From Solirubrum puertoriconensis (GTDB lineage: Bacteria; Bacteroidota; Bacteroidia; Cytophagales; Hymenobacteraceae), in assembly GCF_001483135.1 (NCBI RefSeq), contig NZ_LNAL01000005.1:62001-126000 (forward strand): a DNA stretch of 64,000 bases. Direction: 5' to 3'. Below are positions 27,401 to 34,020 of this stretch, one piece after another. The notes beneath the pieces are model-generated. The model saw only the letters and a list, made by a program, of their open reading frames with translations, was not told where the DNA came from and did not search any database. Position 1 is the stretch's first letter. Each line of letters opens with the position of its first letter. The position numbers were made by a program, and so were the translations under genes.

Positions 27401-27596
27401 CCAGCGACGGGGCCACCGAGCGTAGCAGCGTTTCCGCGTTGGCGCCGGGATAAATCGCCGTCACCTGCACCACGGGGGGGGCAATGTCGGGAAACTGCTG
27501 GAGCGGTAGCTTCCACAACGCTAGCGCACCCATGATCACCAGCAGAATGGAGATGACGGTCGAGAGGACGGGCCGCTCAATAAATACCTTAAGCAT
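24411..27596 (-). CDS. RND efflux transporter, HAE1/AcrB type
   Basis: 1061-residue inner-membrane proton-driven multidrug exporter. The N-terminus MLKVFIERPVLSTVISILLVIMGALAL is typical. The proton-relay pair Asp407-Asp408 is intact in TM4 (AIGIVVDDAIVVVEAVH) and the conserved Lys is in LLAKNAILIVEFA (about residue 945). Twelve hydrophobic segments in two halves and porter-domain features are visible, with normal length. It belongs to a three-gene pump operon with membrane fusion protein (12 bp upstream) and outer-membrane factor (4 bp downstream). Confidence 0.95.
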   Translation of the reverse strand: MLKVFIERPVLSTVISILLVIMGALALWKLPLQQFPDIAPPVVQVTAIYPGANAETLLRSVAPSLEESINGVEHMMYMSSTASNDGSLVIAVNFQQGTDPDQAAVNVQNRVAQATSQLPAEVVQQGVTVAKQQTSFVVLLNLYSEDPKQYDQTFLDNYAQINLVPELKRIPGVGSTALFGGNRAYSMRIWLKPAQLASYNLTPGEVMAAIQDKNLEAAPGRLGESSQEAFEYVIKFKGKRTQPLDYENVILRANADGSMLRLKDVARVELGSTTYNSHVRVSGKPGINIGVFQSAGSNANELQIAVAKTMQKLEKNLPKGIKQQTMYSTKTALDASIEQVEHTLIEAFILVFLVVYLFLQDFRSTLIPAIAVPVAIVGTFFFMQLVGFSINLLTLFALVLAIGIVVDDAIVVVEAVHSKLEEGGHSVKSATTSAMSEITGAIISITLVMAAVFLPVGFLEGSTGVFYRQFAFTMAIAILISAVNALTLSPALAALFLKHSPHEHDGEHPTPSTFKIRFFAGFNRSFERLTDRYVGSIKFLVRHKWVGLSSLVLVVVLTGWLAKRTPSAFIPSEDQGFVAISMALPAGSSLDRSNQIAQQIEQQLLAMPAVDKINLLSGFNILTSSSSSSAITLFVILKPIQERGAVQDINAIMATMREKAAAIKGADTFVFTTPTVPGFGNVEGLEMVLQDRNGGPLPKLGQVGQEFIGELMKQPAIGVAFTSFRADFPQLEAEVDEVKAAQLGVSVKAVLQTMQAYFGSAQASDFNRFGKYYRVIVQAEQGNRADLTALNGAFVKNDRGEMVPLRTLVRLKRVFGPETASRFNLFNSLTINAVPKPGYSSGDAIRAVEAVAARHLPSGYTYEFSGLTREETSSGSQSTVVFLMCLVFVYFLLAAQYESYILPFAVLLSLPAGMVGVFAAIGFAGITNNIYVQVALIMLIGLLAKNAILIVEFALQRRHAGEPLVRAALNASASRLRPILMTSLAFIAGMLPMMGAQGPSAQGNHSISIGAAGGMLTGVLLGLFFIPLLFVIFQRLNERLSGMPHPAPAEPARVLAHATAS

Positions 27597-27608
27597 ACAA
27601 AGAGGAGA

Positions 27609-28763
27609 TTAATTCTGAGCGGCTGAAGCGGTGGACTTGCTCGGCGCGACGGCCACGCTCGGCTGGGTCGGCTGGATGACCTGGCCTTCCTGCAAGTGGT
27701 CCACGCCTTGCAGCACGATGCGCTCGCCCTCTTGCAAGCCCTCGCTCACCAGGTAGTTGGCGCCGCTCTTGCCCTGAATGGTGAGGGCCCGGCGGCTGAC
27801 TTTGTTGCTGTCGCCGAGCGCGTACACGAACACTTTATCCTGCAGCTCGACGGTGGCCGCGACCGGTACCGTAAGCACGCCCGGGTGCGTCATGGCCAGC
27901 CGGATGGTGCCCGTGTTGCCCGAGCGCAGCAGACCGTCGGCGTTGGGAAAAGTGGCCCGCAACGTTACGGCGCCCGTCGTGCGGTCAAACTGCCCGGCCA
28001 CCACGTCCACCTTGCCCTGGGTGGGGTAGGTGCTCTGGTCGGAGAGCACCAGCGTTACCGGGGGCAGGTTGCGAAGCTTTTCGGGTATCGTGCGGCCCGC
28101 GTACTGGCGGCGAAAGGTGCTGAAGTCATCCTCCCCCAGGGCGAAATACGTGTGCACCTCGTGCACGTCAGAAAGCTGGGTCAGGGCCTGAGCATCGGTT
28201 GGACCGACTAGGCTGCCCTGCTTGGTTTGCAGCCGCCCCAGGTAGCCGCTGACCGGAGCCGTAATGGTAGTGTAACCCAGGTTGATGCGAGCGCTGCGGA
28301 CCGCCGCCTTGGCGCGCTGCAGATTCGCCTGGGCCACCGTGAGGGCTGCCTGAGCCGTTTGCAGCTGCACCGGCGAGACGACCTTATGTTGCACCAGCGG
28401 GGCGTAGCGGTCCACTTCGACCTGGGCGCTGGTCACGGCGCCGGCCGCGGCTTGCTGGGCCGCCAGGGCATTGTTGAGCTGCTCGCGGTAGGGTGCGTCG
28501 TTGATTTTAAACAGGGGCTGGCCTTTGCGCACCGCCGCGCCCTCCTCGACTAAGATGCGCTCGAGCACCCCCGTTACCTGCGGCCGGATCTCCACATTCA
28601 CTACGCCTTCAATCGAGGCCGGGTACTCCTGGTAGGTGGTCTGGGTGCCGGTGCGCACCGGAGCTACCGGCAGGGCTGGCGGAGACAGGGGTTGTTGCGA
28701 GGCTTGCGGCTCGGCGCAACCTGCCAGCAGCAGGGTGCCGGCCAACAAAGAAAATACTTTCAT
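27609..28763 (-). CDS. RND efflux membrane fusion lipoprotein
   Basis: 384-residue periplasmic adaptor with a lipobox (LLAGC, Cys16) that links the RND pump to its outer-membrane channel. The barrel-sandwich/lipoyl part begins EYPASIEGVVNVEIRPQVTGVLERILVEEGAAVRKGQPLFKI, followed by a coiled-coil hairpin (about residues 90-160) and a returning strand YTTITAPVSGYLG, as in AcrA. ATG 28763 is preferred over the upstream extension because the lipoprotein signal begins there. It is the first gene of the efflux operon. Confidence 0.93.
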   Translation of the reverse strand: MKVFSLLAGTLLLAGCAEPQASQQPLSPPALPVAPVRTGTQTTYQEYPASIEGVVNVEIRPQVTGVLERILVEEGAAVRKGQPLFKINDAPYREQLNNALAAQQAAAGAVTSAQVEVDRYAPLVQHKVVSPVQLQTAQAALTVAQANLQRAKAAVRSARINLGYTTITAPVSGYLGRLQTKQGSLVGPTDAQALTQLSDVHEVHTYFALGEDDFSTFRRQYAGRTIPEKLRNLPPVTLVLSDQSTYPTQGKVDVVAGQFDRTTGAVTLRATFPNADGLLRSGNTGTIRLAMTHPGVLTVPVAATVELQDKVFVYALGDSNKVSRRALTIQGKSGANYLVSEGLQEGERIVLQGVDHLQEGQVIQPTQPSVAVAPSKSTASAAQN

Positions 28764-28908
28764 GAGAGGGGAGCCCGGCTGACGATAGCGGGCGTGATTG
28801 CAGGTGAAAAAGGAAGCGATGAAAGTCCGCAATACATTAACTAATAATTAAGAGATTATGTATAAAGGCAAAAAAAAGCGCCCCGGGGGACAGATAATTA
28901 AGAGGCGG

Positions 28909-28938
28909 CAAAGGTATCAACCATAAATTGATAAGCAA
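28909..28938 (-). promoter_or_regulatory. Promoter of the efflux operon
   Basis: On the minus strand TTG (28938-28936) is followed after 19 bases by TACCTTTG (28916-28909). This is the Bacteroidetes consensus TTG-N19-TAnnTTTG and lies about 150 bp upstream of the membrane fusion gene. The 15-mers AAGAGATTATGTATA (28850-28864) and AAGTGATTATGTATA (28937-28951) flank it, one overlapping the -33 region, and may be operator sites. Confidence 0.7.
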
Positions 28939-28960
28939 GTGATTATGTATAGAAATTCTA

Positions 28961-28990
28961 AAAAACCCGTCAACGGGGCCAACGGGTTTT
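28961..28990 (-). terminator. Terminator after arsR copy 1
   Basis: AAAACCCGT (28962-28970) and ACGGGTTTT (28982-28990) pair, leaving a T-rich tail on the minus strand. It separates arsR transcription from the efflux promoter. Confidence 0.75.
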
Positions 28991-29004
28991 GAACGAAAGG
29001 CTGC

Positions 29005-29292
29005 TTAGGAAGAAGGAGAAGCTGGCCGGAGCAGGTGCAGGAAGTCTTCCAATTCCTGGAGCTTTTCCAAGTTGATGGACATGCACATGTTCCGCCCTTC
29101 CTTGTGCGACTCAATCAGACCGGCGTCACCCAGGGCCTTCAGGTGCTGGGACATGGAGGGCTGGCTGATGGGTACGTGCTGAAACAAATCGGCGCACACC
29201 GTAATCTGCCCCTTGGCAATCTCCTGTAACAACCGGAGCCGGGTCGGATCGCTCAGCGATTTGGCTAACTTGACGAGGGACTTGGTATCCAT
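29005..29292 (-). CDS. ArsR-family regulator (copy 1)
   Basis: 95-residue winged-helix repressor: MDTKSLVKLAKSLSDPTRLRLLQ, recognition helix ISQPSMSQHLKALGDAGLIESHKEGR and a C-terminal helix. It shares most residues with the copy at 21857-22138. Like it, it lacks the CVC metal site but keeps one Cys at the same place (TVCADLF) and one in the wing (NMCMSI), which would suit a thiol-based sensor. The ATG at 29292 is preferred because it lies just after a promoter box. It probably represses itself and the efflux operon. Confidence 0.9.
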   Translation of the reverse strand: MDTKSLVKLAKSLSDPTRLRLLQEIAKGQITVCADLFQHVPISQPSMSQHLKALGDAGLIESHKEGRNMCMSINLEKLQELEDFLHLLRPASPSS

Positions 29293-29298
29293 AGGAGG

Positions 29299-29306
29299 CA
29301 AAAGTA
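29299..29306 (-). promoter_or_regulatory. arsR -7 promoter box (TACTTTTG)
   Basis: TACTTTTGCC plus four bases precedes the ATG at 29292, identical in layout to the box at 13076-13083. The transcript would start at or within a few bases of the start codon. Confidence 0.5.
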
Positions 29307-29317
29307 CGCATTTTTCA

Positions 29318-29337
29318 AAACTCATGCGCATGAGTTT
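29318..29337. promoter_or_regulatory. 20-bp perfect palindrome, probable ArsR operator
   Basis: AAACTCATGCGCATGAGTTT is a perfect palindrome immediately upstream of the arsR -7 box, in the place of a dimeric repressor site. Winged-helix ArsR proteins bind such inverted repeats. Confidence 0.75.
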
Positions 29338-29640
29338 ATGTGTACTAACCCACCGTCAAGGGAAAGAGTTCGGCAACGGGTGCCGCCGGACACGGTCCGT
29401 TGGAGCGAAGCGACACCGGCAGCCTGCCCGCATGGTTACTTGGGGGCTGTTGCTGAAGGTGGCTTCGCGAAGTGCTTCCGTACTGCGTTGGCACGCCCCG
29501 GTATTCCGCGATGAAAACCTTCTGGCGATATGAAACAGCCGCCGCGGTGGACACGCGATAGGGGAGCGTTGGGCACACGTGTGCAGACTAGCCTGCATAC
29601 CACAGAGCAGCCACCTTACGTAATAGGATAGCTTACTTAC
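29338..29640. other. Intergenic region before IS110-type element
   Basis: About 300 bp upstream of arsR and downstream of the transposase. The overlapping minus-strand frames here have no recognisable protein character. It should contain the downstream end of the IS110-type element, but no terminal repeat is obvious. Confidence 0.4.
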
Positions 29641-30662
29641 TCAGTTCACCCGCCGGACATAGGTTGCATCGTAGAGCTGGTCTCGCTTCCACAACGCGTA
29701 GCAGAGCAACAGCAGTTTGCGCATTACGGCAATTACGCCCGGTTTTCCGTTCGGCTGCCGTGCCCGCAGCCGTGCGTAAAAGACGCGAAGTTGTGGATTG
29801 CAGCGCAGCCCGCTGATGGCCGGCAGGTACAGCGCCGTGCGCAGGCGCACGTTCCCTCGGCGCGAAATAGTGGTGGCCCGGGCGCTGGTGCCGCTCTGGC
29901 GTTGCACCACGTCAAGGCCCGCGTACGAGGCCAGTTGCCGCTCGTTCTCCGTCAAGGAAAACCCGGCCGTTTCGGCCACCAGCACCACGGCCGTGGTCAG
30001 GCCGATGCCGGGAATACTGGTGAGCAACGCCAACTTGCGCCGTAGTTCGGGTTCAACGTCCAACAAAGCGGCAATGTCTGCGTCGACGTTGCAGAGCTGT
30101 TGCTGGATGAGCTGTTGCTGCGCTGCCAGCCGCGCCAGCGTACGCTCCTCGGGCTGGTAGCTGTGCTGGTAGGCATGAAGCCGGGTTTTCAGCCGTGCCC
30201 CCTGCTGGGTGGCACCTGCCGCTCGCGCTCCAATACTCGCAACCGGCGCAGGGCGGGCGTCGGCGGTGCCCACGCGGGCAGTGCCCGCTCCAGGCCCAAG
30301 CGGCACAACAGGCGGGCATCCAGTTGGTCGGTCTTGCTTTTCTGCTCCGTGCTTTGGGCAAAATGCTTGACTTTGTTGGGCAGCAGCACGCTCAACTGTT
30401 GCTGCTGGTCAGCCAGGAAGTAGGCCAATTCTTCGTAGTAGACGCCCGTGGCCTCGACCACGAACCACAGCGGCGCCGTAGCCGTGCACTGGGCCGTGAC
30501 CCAGCGCAGTAAGGCCGCGAAGCCCGGCAAGTCATTGGCAAAGGTGGCCGGTTTACTAGAGCGTACACGCTGGTGGGCATCGAGCGAACCGAAGCAGGCG
30601 ACAAAGCTGTCTTTGGCGATGTCGATGCCGACCACATACTTCAGAAGGGTAGTAATGGACAT
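29641..30662 (-). pseudogene. IS110-family transposase, frameshifted
   Basis: Two frames together give a full-length IS110 transposase. The N-terminal part (start ATG 30662, MSITTLLKYVVGIDIAKDSF) has the RuvC-like DEDD domain: GIDIAKD, VVEATGVYYEELA and KSKTDQLDARLLCRL. The C-terminal part (to 29641) has the transposase_20 domain: LTSIPGIGLTTAVVLVAET, ASYAGLDVVQRQSGT and RRGNVRLRTALYL. The frames join at about 30211-30218, where one base appears missing after ERERQV. A sequencing error or true inactivation are both possible; programmed frameshifting is not usual in this family. Confidence 0.85.
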
Positions 30663-30792
30663 GCAGAGAGGAAAAAGAGGTGGAACCATATGTACCGCCC
30701 CTGCTGCTGCCACAACTCTCCTCGTCCAGATGCGGGATGCCGCAGGCCAGTAGCTGGCTCCCTCTATACTGTTCAGTCTTCAGGCAACAACG

Positions 30793-30870
30793 GGAAGCAG
30801 GGCACAGGCTCTAACGCACAAGGTCGAAGCTGGCGCCCCGCCTTTAGGGATGGATGGTGTCCCTGCTTCC
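30793..30870. ncRNA. Candidate bridge-RNA stem of the IS110 element
   Basis: GGAAGCAGGG (30793-30802) and CCCTGCTTCC (30861-30870) are perfectly complementary, enclosing 58 bases; the stem can extend by CAC/GTG with one bulge. It lies 130-210 bp upstream of the transposase start, within the kind of non-coding end where IS110 elements encode a bridge RNA. The identification rests on position and stem only. Confidence 0.35.
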
Positions 30871-30941
30871 TTGGGTTGGCTACGCGGTAAAATAACCAGT
30901 GCAATCATACGAGGGACGGGCCGGCAACCATCGCCGTTCCT

Positions 30942-30984
30942 AAACGAGCACCGCCCGGCACACTGCGCCGGGGGTGCTCGTTTT
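30942..30984. terminator. Long hairpin with T-tail
   Basis: AAACGAGCACC (30942-30952) pairs with GGTGCTCGTTT (30973-30983); inside, CCCGG (30954-30958) pairs with CCGGG (30968-30972). TTTT follows on the plus strand. No gene obviously reads into it. It may be a terminator of a lost gene or a palindromic target used by the IS110 element. Confidence 0.5.
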
Positions 30985-31670
30985 GCTGGAAGCCAGCTTA
31001 GGGCAGGGGGTAGCGCAAGCCGCACTGGGCGCCCCAGCGGCGGCATTGGTTGTTGGCGAAGATTTAATTGCCCCGGCTAAGGGGTGCACAGGGTCACCGC
31101 GTCGGCTGATGAGCACGGGCTGTATGGACCGCTGCCGATGCCAGAAGGCAAAGCGAGCAGCAACTTTTAAGCGCTCCTGTCCTGCAACGAACAAGCCAGT
31201 CTCAGGCGGCCTGACGAACCTTGATGGCCGGGATTTTCGCCGCTTTACGCGGCAAGAGGGGCAGGGCAGCAACTTCGGCTGGGGAAGTAACCCGCAGCTT
31301 TGGCGGGTTAACGAAGGCTTCCCGGCGGTAGCCAGAGCGCCCGGGACGTTAAGCAAATGCGCTCATCATACAAATAAGTGCACTTCGGGCTTTTTGCCGG
31401 GACGAAGCACGGTGGCCAGCTGACGCAGGCAGCGGGAAAGCAGGTTTTTCATCGCGGAATGAGGTTCAGGGAGCTTGCAAGGGCAAAGTTCGCCTGCTGC
31501 CAAGACCGTAAAGTCACCCCCACGTCACGCTTGTATTAAATCCAGGCGCCGGCTGAGCATTTCACCAAGACGCCTTCGGTTAAGCGGATTGCTGCCTGTT
31601 GGGCATCTAGGTAACGCATCGTTCCGCCAGCTTACTGCTTACCGGTTGTCCAGGGTGCCGATCTTGATGA
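30985..31670. other. Non-coding region
   Basis: About 690 bp without a convincing gene. A minus-strand open frame (31356-30940) is basic and Pro/Ser-rich with no domain and runs through the 30942 hairpin, so I leave it out. A 28-codon minus-strand frame (ATG 31452 to stop 31366, MKNLLSRCLRQL start) is also possible but unsupported. Confidence 0.4.
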
Positions 31671-31701
31671 AAAAGGTCCCCGGCTGCTGCAGCCGGGGAC
31701 C
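31671..31701 (-). terminator. Intrinsic terminator
   Basis: GGTCCCCGGCTG, loop CTG and CAGCCGGGGACC (31675-31701) form a perfect 12-bp stem; the A-run at 31670-31674 gives a T-tail on the minus strand. It ends the choice-of-anchor protein gene. Confidence 0.9.
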
Positions 31702-31725
31702 TGAGAACACCTGCAAAAATGCAGC

Positions 31726-33924
31726 TTAGCGCACAATCAGCTTGCTGGTCGCACCGGTATCGGTGCGGAGCAGGTACAGGCCAGCGGGCAGGCCCGCTAG
31801 CTCGATTTCCGCCGCGCGCTGCAGGTGGCGTACCGGGCGGCCCAAGGCATTGCACAAGGTGCCCGTTACCGGGCGGCTCAGGCGCACGCGGCCGCCCTGC
31901 GCCGGATTGGGGTAGATGTACAATGGCTCGGGCTGCTGACCTCGCGGGCGGTTAGCCAGCACGCGGCCATTCAGCTGCACCCCATACACGGATACCGTGC
32001 TGCTGACTTCGTTGGCGAGCACTACCAGCGGCTGCCCGGTGGGGCTGTTCGTGGCCGGGATAAACACAATGCCCTCCGGGCCCTGATCGCCGCTGCCGCT
32101 GCTAGCGGAGCGGTTGTTCACGTACTGCACCAGGCGCGGCTGCGCCGGATCATTCAGGTCGAAAACGGCTACGCCGCCCATGCGCTCCAGCGACACGAAA
32201 GCGTACACGGTATCGCGCAGAACGGCCGTGGTAACGCCTTCCGGCTCCGGTCCTTTGTCGTCGGAGCGGTTTTTGCGCACGGGCGCCCCGGTGGAATTGC
32301 TGGCGTTGAAGATGCCGCCGAAGGTAGGATCGGTGGCCGTAAGGCGCTCGAGCAGGTCGCCGCTGTCGTGCACCACGGTGCCCGACGCAGCGTCCACTAC
32401 GCTAAAGGAGCGTCCGCCGAAAGCGTAGATCTCGTCAAAGTCCCCGTCGCCGTCGGTGTCGCCCAGCTTGTTGGTGACATTAAGGCGGCCGAGCACGTGG
32501 GTGTCCTTGAGCAGCGCCGCGTTCGGAAAGGCCGTGGGGTCGAGCACGTAGCCCGTGCTGCCCAGGCGCACCGCCTCGGTGAGGGCGGTGTACTCGCGGG
32601 CGTCCCCTTCGTTGGCGGTAATCAGGTAGGTAGCGCTGCTGCCGGGCAGCTGAAACGCGGCCAGCGCATCAGGCTGGCGCATGCCCCGGATTGGCCAGTT
32701 GGCCAGCAGGATGTCCGGGGCCTGGTCCGACGCGTCCAAGGCAAACCCCGCCTGGCGGTGGTCCTGGTAGCCCAGGCTGCGCAGGGAGGTAAACTGCTTG
32801 GTTTGCAGGTCCAGGGCAGCGATGGCGTTGTTTTCCTGCAGCGTAACGTAAGCCGTCCGGGAGTCGGGGCTGACGGCAATGTATTCGGGCTCGAGGTCCT
32901 GCGCCACGGAGGATGGGGAGGCCGCGGTTCCGCCGTACAGGCGGATGCCCGCCGCGCGCAGGCTCGCGGCCTGGGCGTTGTAGCTGCCAAAGCCCAAGGT
33001 GCTCACGCTGGCCTGCGTTACGCCGGCCAGGCCGCCGGCGAAATCGATGATGGACACGGAGCCCTCGGGGTCCGAGCTGTAATCCTGACTGGGTTCGCCT
33101 TCGTTGGCAGTGAGCAGGTAGCGGCCGTCGGGGGAGAAGGCAATCATGTCGGGCATGGCCCCCACGCTCACCTGCTTCTGAAATACTCCGTTGGCGTCGA
33201 AGAACACCACCGCGCCATTGCTTTGAGGCGCCACGTTTTCCACCGCGCAGGCGACAACGCCGTTGCGCACCGCCACCGAGTTAATGCCGCCGTAGGACGT
33301 GAGGTTGATGGAAGTTACCGGGGTGATGGCGGCCGGGTTGGCCAGGCTCAGGATATCCAGCTTGCCGCCCACGGAGTTGGCGACGTACAGCCGCTGGGTG
33401 CTGGGGTCGTGCGCCACAATCTCGGCCGAGTTGCTGCCCGCGGTTCCGTTCTGGTAGCTGCCGAGGAAGTTCAGGCGCAGGCTGCGGTTCTGCGCGGGAG
33501 CTTGCGCATCGTTGTCCTTGATGTACACCAGCACGTCGCTGGCATTGCTGGCCACGGTGCCGTTGGAGGAATTCTGCAGGCGCAGCGTAAAATACTCCGT
33601 TGCTTCGGCCGCCGCATCATCCGCGAGGGGAATGGTTAGCGTTTGAGAGGCGCTGCTTCCGGCCGGAAAGGTGAGTGTCTGCGCGGCCGCGTACGTGAAG
33701 TCGGTGCCGGCGGTAGCCGTGCTCAGGGCCGGGACAAGCACGGCCTCCACGGTGGTGGCCGCAGCGTTGCCGTTCTGCAGGCTGACGGTCACGCTCGCGC
33801 TGCTCGTGCCTTCCTGGACGATAACCGTAGCGGACGCTACCCGCAGGGTTTGCGCAAGGCTTGGGGAAGCGAGGGCGGTAAAGCCGCCCACCGCCGTAGA
33901 CAACAAGTAAAAGTTTAAACGCAT
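31726..33924 (-). CDS. Choice-of-anchor I family protein with Calx-beta and T9SS domains
   Basis: 732-residue secreted protein. After the signal peptide (about 1-24) there is a Calx-beta-like domain (about 28-140, GTSSASVTVSLQNGNAAATTVEAVL). A large beta-propeller-type region follows (about 145-640) carrying MPDMIAFSPDGRYLLTANEGEPSQDYSSDPEGSVSI and ITANEGDAREY, hallmarks of the choice-of-anchor I family related to alkaline-phosphatase-like proteins. The C-terminal roughly 75 residues (YIYPNPAQGGRVRLSRP...LYLLRTDTGATSKLIVR) are a type-A T9SS sorting domain, so it should be exported and surface-attached. A TAGCTTTG promoter box lies at 33957-33950. Confidence 0.85.
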   Translation of the reverse strand: MRLNFYLLSTAVGGFTALASPSLAQTLRVASATVIVQEGTSSASVTVSLQNGNAAATTVEAVLVPALSTATAGTDFTYAAAQTLTFPAGSSASQTLTIPLADDAAAEATEYFTLRLQNSSNGTVASNASDVLVYIKDNDAQAPAQNRSLRLNFLGSYQNGTAGSNSAEIVAHDPSTQRLYVANSVGGKLDILSLANPAAITPVTSINLTSYGGINSVAVRNGVVACAVENVAPQSNGAVVFFDANGVFQKQVSVGAMPDMIAFSPDGRYLLTANEGEPSQDYSSDPEGSVSIIDFAGGLAGVTQASVSTLGFGSYNAQAASLRAAGIRLYGGTAASPSSVAQDLEPEYIAVSPDSRTAYVTLQENNAIAALDLQTKQFTSLRSLGYQDHRQAGFALDASDQAPDILLANWPIRGMRQPDALAAFQLPGSSATYLITANEGDAREYTALTEAVRLGSTGYVLDPTAFPNAALLKDTHVLGRLNVTNKLGDTDGDGDFDEIYAFGGRSFSVVDAASGTVVHDSGDLLERLTATDPTFGGIFNASNSTGAPVRKNRSDDKGPEPEGVTTAVLRDTVYAFVSLERMGGVAVFDLNDPAQPRLVQYVNNRSASSGSGDQGPEGIVFIPATNSPTGQPLVVLANEVSSTVSVYGVQLNGRVLANRPRGQQPEPLYIYPNPAQGGRVRLSRPVTGTLCNALGRPVRHLQRAAEIELAGLPAGLYLLRTDTGATSKLIVR

Positions 33925-34020
33925 CAGCAGGGGTTAATAGATGATGCGCCAAAGCTAGAGTTGGCAGAAGACCCCAGTTTTATCCCTTGATTACCCTATT
34001 ATGTCCTGGGTCAGGCGGTG

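Larger units (their letters stand above)
29641..30870 (-). mobile_element. IS110-family element (boundaries approximate)
   Basis: The element is defined by a frameshifted IS110-type transposase (29641-30662) and a structured non-coding region upstream of it (to at least 30870). IS110-group elements generally lack terminal inverted repeats and carry their long non-coding end upstream of the transposase, which fits this layout. I cannot fix either end from sequence alone; both coordinates mark supported content only. Confidence 0.7.

Noticed and set aside
29345-29598. Overlapping minus-strand frames between arsR and the IS110 element
   Set aside because: Arg/Ser/Pro-rich with no domain; more likely part of the non-coding end of the element or spacer.
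30940-31356. 138-codon minus-strand frame
   Set aside because: No domain, basic and Pro/Ser-rich, and it runs through a strong hairpin. Probably non-coding.
31366-31452. 28-codon minus-strand frame with plausible start (MKNLLSRCLRQL)
   Set aside because: Too short to support without homologues or a ribosome binding site.
31825-33639. 604-codon plus-strand frame opposite the choice-of-anchor gene
   Set aside because: The minus-strand frame has a signal peptide, domain motifs and T9SS sorting signal; the plus-strand frame is low-complexity His/Gly/Arg-rich shadow.
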